From the NCBI GenBank assembly GCA_010909165.1, contig MU008165.1, forward strand, positions 1,302,001 through 1,366,000: a DNA stretch of 64,000 nucleotides, read 5' to 3'. Origin of the DNA: Anthoceros angustus. Its lineage: Eukaryota; Streptophyta; Anthocerotopsida; Anthocerotales; Anthocerotaceae. Below are positions 26,288 through 38,929 of this stretch, piece after piece (positions within the stretch are counted from its first letter, which is position 1; every line of letters starts with the position of its first letter). The translations under genes were made by a program, and so were the position numbers. Under the pieces are notes generated by a model. It worked only from the letters and a program-made list of their open reading frames with translations. It was not told where the DNA came from and did not search any database.

Positions 26288-26964
26288 GACGCGGGTGACA
26301 GAAGATGTTGGTGAAAGTACACGTCTTCCGTCTCCCTTAACAAATGAATGAGCAAAATACGTTCCTTTTTTGACCACTTTGTGAAGTCTTGTACACATTC
26401 AGTTATCCTGAAGTCTAATTGAATGCGGATCTTTGAAACACATGCAGGAGGTGCTTTCTTCGTCACTTGCAAACGTTTGCAACAGAGTTCAAGGCTAGAC
26501 ACAGACTTCTCGTCAGTTTGTTCTTGCTCTCTTCAGGTGATGCCAAGTTGCAGTCAGCAGGCCGTGCATCGTGGATAGTCGTTAAACTTGTCGTCGATTG
26601 ACGTCGATTTCCCGTTTGCAGGATGCTTCAGAGGTGCGGAAGACGACGAACACTTGGAAGCAAATAAAGTACTTTTTGTTATCGTTTTACTAGCCTCACC
26701 GGGGTCTCACAAGTTGGGGGACATGTCATGATGGCCGAACCATAAATTGGGGGACACTTTTTGCTAGCCGGACGATGGATGCCGCAGGAATCTATGTCCC
26801 TTTTGCTCTCATTAATTTTGGATGTAGTGAGTTTAAATCTCCCATAATGCTGGGAACCTACTTGACCGAGAATCTACACAATTCGCAATAACGCATTCAC
26901 AACTTTCCCAATTCCAGAAAAAATGTAGGTTGGACGAGACGCAAAGCTGCTGGTCACGGGGGCA
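26288..26964. other. Convergent 3' flanks of makorin and UBP genes
   Basis: The two genes end toward each other here. No coding sequence was recognised. A short repeated phrase occurs at 26700-26770 (CACAAGTTGGGGGACA and TAAATTGGGGGACACTTT). Confidence 0.5.
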
Positions 26965-29900
26965 TCAGGTACCAACAGGCCTGCTTCCCGTTCTCGTTCC
27001 GTCGGCTTTGCCGCAACATTTCTTCCACTTCCGTTGCGATCCGCATGCACAAATCGCGTTCCTACCCTGTTTCGCCCTTGTTCCAAGGGCTTTAGTTCCG
27101 CAATGATGTGATGCACTCTCCTTCATAGACACACCAGGTGCTTCAACCTGTGGAGCAGAAACACCGTTGCTAGAGGCATTTTTCTTCCTCTCCTTGGCAG
27201 GGACAACCGGGGCCTCCACTGCAGCACCATTGGCTGACGGGATTCTTTTCCCGTTTGCAGATGCTCGGACGTTCCTTCCCTTCCCCTCGAAACCTGGAAG
27301 AGCTGACCCAGCTTGGACTAAATTGCAACCGCCAGCCGTGTCACCAGTTCCATTGCCATCAACTATACTTGAGCCGGCCCCATGCTTCTGTTTCTCATCG
27401 TGGACCACAGACAGGGGAAGAGCACTCTGCTCTGCTGGTAACCCACTGCCACCATCTTCACCTGTTTTCCTTTTTGATGGACAACTAAGTTTTTTAGAGC
27501 TCTGAGGTTTATTTAAAAAGCCTGGTGTGAACAAAGGCTTGAGTTTGGTCTTTCTCTGAATGGCAACCCTTTCAGGAGCCACCACTGCATCCGAATTGCC
27601 TCTAACAACCCCATCTCCATTGCCATGGTTTAGTTTCCAGAGCTTATCTTCTACCATGACCGTGGTTGTTTCCTGTTGCCCAGGCATTCCAGATGCTTCA
27701 GTCACCCTTTCACCACCCAAACGACCACTTGCTTCCTGTGCAGCAGATGAGACTTCATCTGGTGACGGAAAGTTGTGACCAACCTTAGAGTCTTTACCTG
27801 CCCCTACGGAGCATAGCGGAGACGATGAGGTGAAATTTGATAGAGCTTGACTTGTGCCGTCAACTGCAAGCCTTGAACCCCACATCTCCACCCCTTCCAT
27901 CTGCGTTCCTGAACTGGACTCTGATAACTGTTCAAACCCTGAGGCATCACTTATTGCACATTCACTCACCAGGCCTGCAGACTTCGCTTCTGAAGTCGAT
28001 TCCAGTTCGTCCACTTCCATGTCCAAACAACCAAGATCTGTACTAGAATTAGATAACTGAGACTTCCTCGATATATCTGAATGGCTGAGACCCAAGACTG
28101 GCCTCGACTCTAAATGTTGGCGCTTGGCCCTAGCTAGCAACTCAACCTGGAATGTGTCCATTGCAAGACCTGGTGACGTGCTTCCACCAGAATCAAATGC
28201 AGAAATTCCATTCTGGTTGTACCCAACGTCCACTGTATGATTGTCACTCTCCATGCTCTCCGTGGCCCAAACAGATGTCACATCCTTTGTCAAAGAGGAG
28301 GATGAAATGATGCAATCTGACGTTGCAACAAGAGCTGATGGGCATGAGGATGATCTACTGTGATTCCCTGCAGGCCATGAAGGAAATCCATCAGTATCCA
28401 AGCCTCTTACTGGTGGAAGTGGGGAGAGTCCTGCATCCAGTCTCCGTTTGCCAGCCTTTGCTGTTAGCAGCTGTTCAGGACTCACGAATGGTCTGTAAGA
28501 TGAGATGGGCTCTTCCTTGGATGCATGGTTGTTAGCATCCATGGAGACCATACTAGACTGCCCAGATTGCACATTCTGCTGAGTTCGATCATCATCTGGA
28601 GATTCATCAGCACTAGTGCTCACCATCTCCACATCGCCTGTCCAAGGGGAGATGACATCTGTAGCCATTATCGTTCCTACATCTTGTATCCACGAGCTCC
28701 CATGTCCTTCGCCCACTGTTTGGACAGTCCCATTGCCCAAAGTCTCTGTAATCGCCTGCATTACTCCAGGCACTTTGTTGGGAAAAACCCGCACTGTTGG
28801 ACCAGAGGACCCACTTACAAGATGCCCGTTGGACAAGGGGAAGCTTCTTCCATCCAAGAACTGTACCCGTGGAGAAGAAGTAACACAGCGACTTTCAAAA
28901 TCAGTCAGTGGCGCAGGTCGTGCAGAAGCCCTGCGAATGTTCACAACCTTAGAACAGGAGCATACGCACTATCTCTATTTAGACTGAAGGTAATCATAAT
29001 GAAAGGAACATGACAACGAGAGGATGAAACATCACCTGGTGTAAAAAAGCATGTACGCCTTCTGTGCCAACACCTTATCCAAGTCCACTTCCTTGACCTG
29101 CACAAGAAACAGCACATCATGTAAGGCAGATACACATTGCAGGCCCTCAAACCTGTGTACGATGTCACGTGAAGACACAACCATATAAACAAACTGAGGC
29201 TAATGCAAAGTTTTCAAAATGACAAAACAATGAATTGCATGACCTCCTATCAAATAGCTAACATTCTCAGCCAGTGATGTAGCATACCTTGCTGTCATCA
29301 ATCTTGTACCACGAACCTTGCGAATTCTTCACATAGCAGATATAATGGCCAAAGAAAGAGGCATTGAGCATATCCACATGCACAACTGTGGCATACAGTT
29401 GGTATAAAATAGGTGAAGCATCCTCCGTTGCACTCATATAAGGAGATATATCCAAAACCTCAGGAAACGTCACTCGCTTGTTCAACTTGCCAAACTTGCC
29501 ACTCTATCACGACAAACAACAAATGTCTCTTAGGAGGCACTGCAAGCAGAACTCGACAAGGGCATGTGCATGCAGTGTCGGCATGACTCTGTTGCCTGCA
29601 AGCTCTACTTCTGCTTGTAGAAATTGTGTGCAGACCTCAGACATACATAAGTCCAGGTGGCCACACATACTAAGATACCTGAAAGCGCTTCAGAGCAACA
29701 GTGAGAATGTTTGGGGCTTCATGGATGGTGAGACGTTTCCTGGCCTTGACGTATGCATTGCACCTAGATGAGAAACAAACACATCAGGACAACAAGTGAG
29801 CTACAAGGACTCCCTGCACCTTGGCTGTTTTTAGCATCTCAAATGCTGAGAGCAGCTGAAATGCATTAGAAGAGGGGACAGAAACAAGTTAGGAACAGCT

Positions 29901-32500
29901 CAGACCCAGAGGTTCACACTAACCTATCACACTTGTACTTATTGTCACCATCCAAACACTCGGGGGCTGTGAACTGCGCCAGAGCATCTTCCAAAGATTC
30001 CACGAAGCCCTGAATCTCCACTGCAAGATCCATCATACTCTCATATCGGTTGGATTCATGTTGGCACTGCATGCACTTCACCTGCAAAGCAAGTGATATG
30101 GAAATCTAATCTATCAATGGATTCACTGTAGTAAAGAATTCTGGATGCAACAACAAACAGACTTCTGAATCCAACAGCCACAGTAAGCTACACTGCGTAC
30201 TGCTCACTTGAGACTGCAAATGGCCACCAAAGATATGATGGATAAGTGTGGTTTCTTGGGTTCGTGGATCAACCGCCTTCTCGCCTCCATGTTCATCCAA
30301 GCAGATTGATTGCATTGAATCAATAGCAAATCTACACTCCAAAACCAGCAGATGAGCTGAAGTATTTACCCCATCCTTCAAAACCATACATAGTTTAGGG
30401 TTCCAGCAGGATATCATACCTCATAAACTCATGAGCATCCTCCTGCCTGCCATACCCAAGATGATTTCCAATGTTTCGTATTCTAGAAAGTATCCTAATT
30501 GGCGAGAATGGATTCTGACTCTGCTTAACTCTACGAACGTGATTCTGCAGCTCACACATGAAACACCAGTCGTTCCTCTGGCCTGCATCATGTCGCACAA
30601 ACCAGCAATTGAGAATGAAGTAGAGACAACAAACACAATCTGCTAATCACCACTGTGCAGCCTGCACTTACAATCTTCCCCATGTGCCCCTTCAAGCAGG
30701 TAGGCAGTCAGAGGCCTGGTGTAGGTTAGGCATTGCAGCACAACGTTTGCAAAACAGCTGCAGCCCACAAGCTAATTAAAGATCTGACAGACTACAAGGG
30801 CACACAGGCAATGCCAGAATGTACGATAAGGGTGTACACTCTTGACTCATCACATTCATTAGGGCACAATTGTGATCTTCATCAAGTGTAAGACAACCTG
30901 AGCAGGGCAATCCCACTAACCAAAGAATCCAGAAGAAAAGCGCACCTGTTTCCACAATTAATTAAGCCACATGGTGGATGTCTAAGGATATCCCAGTTGA
31001 AAAACTTGACGAAGACTTCATATGGGAATAATATCTGCAGATACACACCAAGTCGTCCCACAGTGAGCAAAGCATACCTTAGAATGATGTCACCCTAGCA
31101 TATCACAGTCAATCGAATGCTTAAGTTCCCCTCTACTGTGATATTGCTGTGAGCACAGATGCATCAGGCACCATTCAGTAAGCACGACTTACAACAGACG
31201 AAGCAGAAACCCTATATCGTCAAATCCTGACTAGCTCAACACTACCTTTTGACAGCAAAGTATCACGACCTGACAGCCCTCTTTAGACCACCACCCCTTA
31301 TAACTTCACTCACAATTGAACGTAACCTTTTTATCTGGATAGTCAAAAAATTCGAAGTCAGACCCTCAAGACAAGTGACTACAGCACTTAAAGCTCAGCA
31401 CCCAGCGACTACCGCACAACAAATACCAGGCCCGGTCACAGAGCATCAAACAAGAGCAGTGCACCTTCTTAGGTTTTGCAAGCTTTCCATCCGAAGGGGC
31501 GGCAGGTGCTGCGGCTGCTTCTGGCTCGGACGCCACTTCTGAAAGCTTCGTCTCTGAAGTAGATGCAGCAACTGCAGCAGGAGGATCCGCTGGGGCTGGC
31601 AATGGTGCTGGGGCCGGAGTTGGTTCTGCAGCAGGAGTTGGACCCGGAGGGGGAGGTGGTGATTCAGGTGCCGGAGGAGCAGCTGGAGCTGGAGCTGGAG
31701 CTGGAGCTGGGACTTCTTCTGGAGCAGGAGCAGCAGATGGAGCTGGATCTGGAACTGGTTCCGATGCAGGGGCGGGAGGTGGAGATACGCTGGCCTCGGG
31801 AGCTACTGCTTCAACTGACTCCGTCGCAGGTTCAGCTACAACAGCTACTGGCACAACAGGATCTTCCTTCGGCAGCACAATAGGCTGTTGAGGCACAACA
31901 GGTTCTTGGGACAAAACTTCGACCTTCGGTCGTTGTGGGGTTGAATCAGCAACCTTGACGGTAGCCTTGGCCGCAGCAACCCTCGCCGGCTCTCGACATT
32001 CATGCTTATGGCCTTGTCTCCAGTGCTGCGTTTGGCAAGCCTCAGAGCTGAAAGAGACAAACAGCACACGACATCAGTACTGGAGACATATTGTTGCCAT
32101 GCTAGTGTGCGCTCTGCAACACAAAGTTGGCAAAAGTAGTTTCATGAAGGAAGCAGCCAAGCCCAAGCAGAGCCCAATTCCTTCACACCCACAAATCCCA
32201 CTCAGATAGGCAGTAGCAGCCTCACCAGTATCTCACGGCCTTGCATCGCGAACAGCGCCTCGTGGATAAATTCAGGCAGATGGCACAGTTCTTACTACTC
32301 TGCAACATGGACGTGTATTCTAACGTCGACTCCTGCCCGAAACGTTCTGCTTCTTCTTGCGCCTGCCGTTGCAGCTTCCGTACCTCTGTCTGCCTGGCAG
32401 ACCGTTCTTTCACCTTGTTCGGCACCACGAAACTGATCACCACGGCAAGGAAGATGGCTAGCAGGACAGCTGAAATCCCTGTTTCTACCCACTCATGCAT
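26965..32500 (-). CDS. MYND-type ubiquitin-specific protease (plant UBP15-19 group) with C-terminal SEC-C-like motif
   Basis: A cysteine deubiquitinase. The ATG at 32500 (MHEWVETG) begins a hydrophobic anchor ([16 protein letters not shown]) and a basic coiled stretch. The MYND finger spans the first splice: [20 protein letters not shown] then [18 protein letters not shown]. Exon 2 (about 32050-31465) is Ala/Pro rich. The USP core follows: [33 protein letters not shown] (catalytic Cys box, split by an intron at about 30945), [54 protein letters not shown]-like sequence and [12 protein letters not shown]...WYKIDDSKV (catalytic His). The last exon (about 28944-26965) is a 650-residue Ser/Gly/Pro-rich tail that closes with [20 protein letters not shown], a SEC-C-type metal-binding motif, before TGA at 26965-26967. 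Catalytic boxes look intact. The call to this group is firm; the exact paralogue is not. Confidence 0.93.
31660..31735. repeat. GGAGCT hexamer run coding Ala/Pro repeats in the UBP gene
   Basis: Tandem GGAGCT units on the plus strand encode alternating Ala-Pro on the minus strand within UBP exon 2. A shorter version survives in the decayed copy at about 24318-24360. Confidence 0.75.
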
Positions 32501-33469
32501 CTAAATCTGCCCTGTGTTCCCGCCCTCAAAGGCATCAACCGAAAAGATCCGCCCGCCACACTACCTCCGCAATGCGCTAACCCACCAGCCCCGCCACTAA
32601 CCCACCAGGGAGATGCGCAGGGCTGGGCTGCACCGCCGCACGTTCGTAGCTCCTCCGCCACGCAGCGACGCCAGGATCCGAGGCCAGCCCGACCCAGAAT
32701 CCGAGGACCCAGCAACTGCGTTCCACGGCAACATGCGCCGCAATACACACAATCGATCGCCCGCCGATTCCCGGCGATTAATGCCCGAGCACACAGGAAC
32801 ACCACATGCCGCAGAAGGCAAGGCCACTGGCAGCGGCAGGCAGCGCCGGGCCAGACCTAGGGGAAGCACGCACGCAAGCAAGCAATAAGATTGCGCCTGC
32901 TGCCACCTGATGAAGATGAGCACCAAAGGCAGGGCAAGCCAAGCGGGGGTCCGGCCGAGCCGAGCCGAGCCGAGCCCGACAGTCCTGCAGCCGGTGGCAA
33001 AAAGTGCACCCCAAGCGAGCGCAGCAACTCAGAGAGGCCAGGGAGGGAAGGAGGGAGGAAGGGATGGAGGGGCAGTATGGAACTGAGCCGCTGGCGCTGG
33101 CGCTGGCGATGGCGCTGGCGATGGCGCTGGAATGGGGATGCGGAGTAAGCAACGGTGATGGCTGTGCCCCGAGACCACGTTGGCGCAGGATGCCTCTACT
33201 TCCGGCACACAAGGGGGTAACAAGGACGAACGACGGCCTATGTGTGTGAAAGCTGCGTGTGTGTGAATATCATGAAACTGCAAAACTGTCCACTCATTAC
33301 TAGACTGTCTACTCTCATTTCCGGTGCAATTCCCTGGTACATAGGTCTATGTACTGCCTATAGGTGGGTAGGAGCTCCTATTCCAAGCACTTCCCTATTA
33401 TGTTTAATAGCTTCCATTCCAAGTCCTTATCTTGCTATACTTATTAGAATTTTCTTAATATTTATCAAT
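32501..33469. other. GC-rich upstream region of the UBP gene with short simple repeats
   Basis: No gene was recognised. It contains a GCCGA run at about 32953-32978 and a GGCGCT/GGCGAT run at about 33088-33130. The composition and position suit a promoter or 5' leader for the minus-strand UBP gene. Confidence 0.5.
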
Positions 33470-33506
33470 ATTATATTATATTATATTATATTATATTATA
33501 TTATAT
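33470..33506. repeat. TTATA pentanucleotide microsatellite
   Basis: Seven uninterrupted copies of the TTATA unit. It marks the change from GC-rich UBP upstream DNA to AT-rich repeat-dominated DNA. Confidence 0.9.
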
Positions 33507-33511
33507 GATAC

Positions 33512-35039
33512 AAAATATATAGGTTTTGCGCGGGTGTTGAAGACAAAACCCATGGAGACTAAACCTGTAGATAGGAGTATGGAGGCAAGAAGCTTGGCAC
33601 TCAAGCATGAACGCCTAAGGCATGAAAGCTCGATATTGTTAAACCTTGGACGATGGAAGATGCAGCAGACTTGGGGCTACATGAAAAATGGACACACATA
33701 CTGTTTCTTGCGCCCATCCCAAAAGAGTCCCAACCACTCAATTTGAGTTGGTTGATCCTCTGGATTAAGGAGTTTAAAAAGTTTATTGAGGTCTCCAAGT
33801 GTTTGGTTCACCAATAATAAGTCTTGCAGCATCTTTCGATATCTATGGATGAACCTATACCTACTGTTATGTCGATGGGCGCAAAAATGTGAAGCCCCCA
33901 AAAATCTCTGTCGTTCTCTTGCATTATCTCGTTTGAGTACACGCTTGAACCCCTCATGACGCCTAACTTATGCTGACTTTATCTTAAATGAGCAATCAGC
34001 GGCGGATTTGCCTGCTGCCTCTGATGCCACAATGCACTCAGGGAGGAGAAGTTTTTTTTTTCGCATAAAAAAATTCAGATTAATTTTGAGATGGTTATAG
34101 AATAGCCTAGGTACTTCTAGGGCAGGAAAAGGCAATCTAAAAAGCAAAATGGGAAAGTCAAGCTTCTTGTAGAGGCAAACTTTCATCTGCTAGAGGGGAC
34201 ACCAAGAAAGCGGCATTTTCGGCAGAGAGAGACATGGAGCTCTTAGAAGACAGGCCTTAAGACAAGAGGGAATCCAGGGCTGCCAAAGGGGCATAGATAA
34301 TGTCGAGGCCAACCATGTCATGGATTTGCTAGAGAGTCGCCTTGCTTATTAGTCTAGAGATGTCCCTCAGCTCTTCATCCGCCTGAGAGAGGAGAACAAG
34401 GGGCATAGAGATGGCCACCAACAAGGTCTCCTGAGAAGTAGAGACGGCTCCTCGTCTCTAATTTTGAGGGTGTGAAAACAGGGGTTTGTTTTCCGAAAGC
34501 CAAGTATTAGGCTATTTTTGAAATTTTTCGAAAAAATGATGTATGAAGAATGAAGAGTTCTCAAATGAAACCGTGCATTTCAAGTTTTGTTTACTAATTT
34601 TTGCTTTTTCACTCTACATTGTATCGACTACCCTTAAAAAACACCCAAGATTTGAAGATGAATACCCGATGTGGGGCCTGCCTGCACATTTTCACACCAG
34701 CCAAGATATCAAAATTGTGGGTTTAAGCGTTCACAAAAACAAGAAAGTGGTGGGGAACAATCACATAGCCATATACTCCAATCTCAGCTTCACTATATCA
34801 ATTTCACGATTGCCCCTTGCATGGCTTGAAGACATTTTCACAAGAAAGAGGCACTGAAGAGTGGTTTAATGAGATTATGAATAACGTTAAAATAAAAATC
34901 ATTATATTAAAAAAATATGATACAAATGAAATTCTTATATAATAAAATTACTATCTTCTATATATAAGATAGCGAGCAAAACCAGGAATGGTTTAGAACT
35001 TGCTTCGCATCCGGTCTACACTCTTGTTCTAAATGTAAC
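33512..35039. other. Gene-poor AT-rich stretch, no gene recognised
   Basis: Several ORFs of 60-105 codons exist, the longest from an ATG at 34543 (104 codons), but none resembles a known family and codon content looks random. The sequence from 33540 to 33900 has a weakly protein-like minus-strand reading (LNKLFKLLNPEDQPTQIEW) that may be repeat debris. Confidence 0.4.
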
Positions 35040-35780
35040 ATTGAGTGTAGTAGATCTTTCACTGTGTGACATGTTGGGCCACTCATCTAGGTCCAATTGA
35101 GTTATCCATTCTTCTTTTTCCTCGAACTCATATCCTATATAAGGACGATTTCGTTAAAACTTCATACAAAATGACTCCTGCGCTCCAAATATCGGCTTTT
35201 GAAGTATAGCTTATGTTTACATCGTCTTCCGACTCCAATACCTCCGAGCCATGTAACATGGGGTTCCCGCAGCCTGCATAATAATTCATGTTCGCTTTGG
35301 AGACATGGAATGCATAAACCAAAGTCTCGCTAGTATGACTTTGAGACGGCTAAGTAATAGTATATTAGCCGGTTTCAAATCGCGATGCATAACATTATGC
35401 CCGTGGCAAAATTGATTGCCTCCATTAGGTTAAACATAAGTATTTTTGCATCCTCTTCACAATAAGCTCCCCTTTTTAGTTCATCCTTTAGTGTACCATT
35501 GGTACATAGCTCCATCACAATATAAATATGTTCAATATCCTCATGAACACTTTTGTGTTAATAATATGAGAATATTTTGGAAGAGATCAAGAGTGTTGAT
35601 CTCTCTACATATTGCATCATTTATGTCTTTAGATTTTTCATAATTTTGCAACAAATATCTTTCCGATATTTGTCATAGCATTCATAGACTTTGGAAAACC
35701 TCCTTCACCGATACATTTTCCACATATGTATCTTTCTTGAAACATTCTCACTTCAATTTTCATTGTGGACTCCATAATTT
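35040..35780 (-). pseudogene. Dead Ser/Thr protein kinase gene
   Basis: Reading the minus strand from about 35775, several kinase landmarks appear in order: RYICGKCIGEGGF (glycine loop), IFVAK/ICCKI (VAIK region), NVMHRDLKPANILL (catalytic loop), CGNPMLHGSEVLES or CGTPCYMAxE by frame (activation-segment end) and SKADIWSAGVILYEVL (subdomain IX). They lie in different frames, with stop codons between, over about 740 bp and without clear introns. This fits a processed or otherwise decayed kinase copy. The DFG Asp is not readable. The subfamily cannot be assigned. A tandem-repeat array begins just beyond its N-terminal end. Confidence 0.7.
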
Positions 35781-35796
35781 TAAAGATTGATAAATA

Positions 35797-37430
35797 GGAG
35801 TATTTCTTCGGTTTAGGTCCCGCCTTTGGGTAATTACGTGCCCTCTAGGGAAACTGAGGGAACAAGTAGAGAGAATGAATTAACACACACGGAACATACA
35901 TGCATAAACTCATCCCTCTATAAGGAGAACATCAATCTTCATTGAACAAACCTTAACAACGTAGATCACACGATTATTAAAAGATATTTGCAAGAATGTG
36001 AGATTTTAAGTTCATGGTGCGGAGGAACTATTTCGGTTTAGGTCTCGCCCTTTGGGTAATTTACGTGCCCTCTAGGGAAACCTGTAGAGAACAAGTAGAG
36101 AGAATGAATTCGTTAACACACGCCGTAATATACATGCATGCACCCATCCTTATATATAAAGGGGAACATCAATCTTCATTGAACAAACCTTAACAACCGT
36201 AGATCACACGATTATTAAAAGATATTTGCAAGAAGAATGGATAACAAGATTTCAAGTTCATAGTCCGGAGGAACTATTTCGGTTTAGGTCTCGCCTTTGG
36301 GTAATTAACGTGCCTCTAGGGAAACCTCAGGAACAAGTAGAGAGAATGAATTAACACACGGAATACACATGCATACACCCATCCCTCTATAAAGGAGAAC
36401 ATCAATCTTCATTGAACAAACCTTAACAACTAGATCGAGGATTATTTAAAGATATTTGCAAGAATATGAGATTTTGAAGTTCATGGCGGAGGAACTATTT
36501 CGGTTTAGGTCTCGCCTTTGGGTAATTTACGTGCCCTCTAGGAAACCAGAGGGAACAAGTAGAGAATGAATTTATTAACACACACGGAACATACATGCAT
36601 AAACTCATCCCTCTATAAAGGAGAACATCAATCTTCATTGAACAAACCTTAACAACTCTGAATCACACGATTATTAAAAGATATTTGCAAGAATGTGAGA
36701 TTTTGAAGTTCGTGGTGCGGAGGAACTATTTGGGTTTAGGTCTCGCCCTTTGGGTAATTTACGTGCCCTCTAGGGTAACCTGTAGAGAACAAGTAGAGAG
36801 AATGTTAACACACGCCGTAATATACATGCATGCACCCATCCTTATATAAAAGGGAACATCAATCTTCATTGAACAAACCTTAACAACCGTAGATCACACG
36901 ATTATTAAAAGATATTTGCAAGAATGGATTAGATTTTAAGTTCATAGTCAGGAATCTTTCGGTTTAGGTGTCGCCCTTTGGGTAATTCGTGCCCTCTAGG
37001 GAAACTGAGGGAACAAGTAGAGAATGAATTCGTGCGCATGGGAATACACATGCATACATCCCTCTATAAAGGAGAACATCAATCTTCATTGAACAAACCT
37101 TAACAACGTAGATCACGATTATTTAAAGATATTTGCAAGAATATGAGATTTTAAGTTCATGGCGGAGGAACTATTTCGGTTTAGGTGCCTTTGGGTAATT
37201 TACGTGCCCTCTAGGAAACTGAGGAACAAGTATAGAGAATGAATTCGTTAACACACGGAATATTTATGCATACACCCATCCTCTATAAAGGAGAACATCA
37301 ATTTTGATTGAACAAACCTTAACAAATCAGTAGATCACATGATTATGAAAAGTTACATGCAAGAAGAATGGATAACAAGATTTCAAGTTCATAGTCCGAG
37401 CAGGCTTTCGATTTTGGTCTCGCCATTCAT
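35797..37430. repeat. Satellite-like tandem array, seven units of about 220-237 bp
   Basis: The anchor ATCAATCTTCATTGAACAAA recurs at 35931, 36168, 36401, 36627, 36858 and 37078, with a variant at 37297. The spacings are 237, 233, 226, 231, 220 and 219. Each unit also has a TTTCGGTTTAGGTCTCGCC block, a GGGTAATTTACGTGCCCTC block, an ACATGCAT block and a TATAAAGG or TATATAAA box about 15 bp before the anchor. Units differ mainly by short indels. No ORF runs through the array. No flanking target-site duplication was seen. Confidence 0.92.
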
Positions 37431-38089
37431 ACCCCATGAGAAACTACAAATTTGGTAGGTTTTAGCTTCATGTTGGCAACTACTAAATTAAATTTTCAAC
37501 GCATAATTTAGTTATATTGGCATCTATTCAAAGAGATAGTCTTGATTTCAAGTTAAATTCATTTATATCTAGCATTTATTAATCTAATGACTTATCATTA
37601 AGTAAGTAATTAATATTAATTAATATGAAGTGGTTTATGTTAAATAAGCATGGATTAGTGTTAATTAAACATGGTTAGCAATAGCTAAGTGGATAAACAC
37701 AAGTAATATGCTTTAGCACATTCATTGCATACTATAGTGTATTCTTTGCATATTCCGATATCTTGATGCCATAGGATATCTTAGGAATATGCCCATGCCA
37801 AGGCTAGTATACCTATATAGACCCTTTCACAAAGGACAAGCTCACATCATAGCTTGTCCTCTACATATGCAATGCAAGAGGTGTTGTGAGGAGGCCAAAG
37901 CTATCACTCAGAGCCATGAGCAATTTGCGTGTTGTTCCGTGGGAGGTGTGTTTGTGCCACAACGCGAGCTACTCTCTCCTAGTGTTACAAATTGGTTTGC
38001 ACCTATATTTGCATATTATATTTGTTGGTTGTCCGTTATAAGTGCTCACATGAATGCACCCCTCACCTCAAGACATTAGAGTGCGCCCG
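37431..38089. other. AT-rich intergenic stretch
   Basis: No gene was recognised. The AT-rich part ends near 38080, where GC-rich retroelement-like sequence begins. Confidence 0.45.
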
Positions 38090-38760
38090 GCAGCATCGCT
38101 TGAGCTTGGTCCTCTCAACCCGCATCCATGCCTCTCATTTCCTAGTCCCAGGGATTGTGCATCTTCAAGGCCTTCGTCTCGGGCGTCGAGGAGGGCACCT
38201 TCCTGCATGCTTGTCCTTAAGATTGGCTAGGTGTCCTATCCTCGGAGGCTAGGCGGTCATGGCGCATTCGCCCCTCTCGGACGGCCGCGGCTGCCTCCCT
38301 CCATGGCGACTGGGCACGCAGCACTGGCTCGCCTCCCGGATTCCTCCATTCCTGACCAACTCGAGCTCGCCTCCGCTCTTGCTCGGGGAAGGAGCAGTTC
38401 ATGGCTTCTAGCGCGACCTTGCATCAAAGTATTTCGAGACGCACCGGCTTCTTTTTCTACCGCGATGAGGTTCCGCCACGGCTTGGTCCAACCTTTGGCC
38501 TGCTCTGTTTAGACCTGCCGCCGTAGCCCCTTGCTCTCCAGCTGGCGGGCAGCGCATTGCTACGCATCACGCCGTTCGCGACGTCATAACGTTCTCGATG
38601 GCCAAGTGGGGACCCAGGTTTCCGTTGTGGATGTGGTCGTAACAGACCTTGCCCGACACCGCAGCACGCGTCATCATCAACCCTCCAAAGTTGGGTGGCG
38701 AGAGATGCGCGACAACGGCGGTTCACAAGTACTCGCCCATGCAAGAAGGGCCCATTGAAG
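38090..38760 (+). mobile_element. Remnant of a non-LTR (LINE-like) reverse transcriptase 3' region
   Basis: Pieces read in several frames. SWLLARPCIKVF...FSTAMRFRHG resembles the block before the Cys/His region of plant and algal LINE polyproteins. An HHAVRDVI-like piece (about 38569-38592) follows, then VVDVVVTDLARHR. The same family recurs at 63.66-63.95 kb, where the matching block reads FGYRPPM...FTIAMRFRLLHRG. Frames are broken and neither end is defined. Family assignment is by pattern only. Confidence 0.5.
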
Positions 38761-38929
38761 ACCGCTCGTGAGCGGAGGTGCCAAGCCAAGAATGAAGGAT
38801 CGAGGCCAAGCTCAAGGAGCCGGAGGAAGGACAGCCACATGGAGCAAGGAGCGTGAGGAGCTCATGCAAGCAACGGAGGCGACCAGCGGAAGGAAGAGGT
38901 AGCCCACGGAGGAAAATGATGCATCGCAT

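Noticed and set aside
31563-31883. Plus-strand ORF rich in Leu, Glu and Gln
   Set aside because: It is the antisense shadow of the Ala/Pro-rich UBP exon on the minus strand.
34543-34857. A 104-codon ATG frame as a possible small gene
   Set aside because: No domain, no coding bias I could see, and no neighbouring exon signals; it lies in AT-rich repeat-dominated DNA.
35797-37430. The tandem array as a CRISPR array
   Set aside because: The whole unit of about 230 bp is repeated, without short repeats and unique spacers, in a plant nuclear context.
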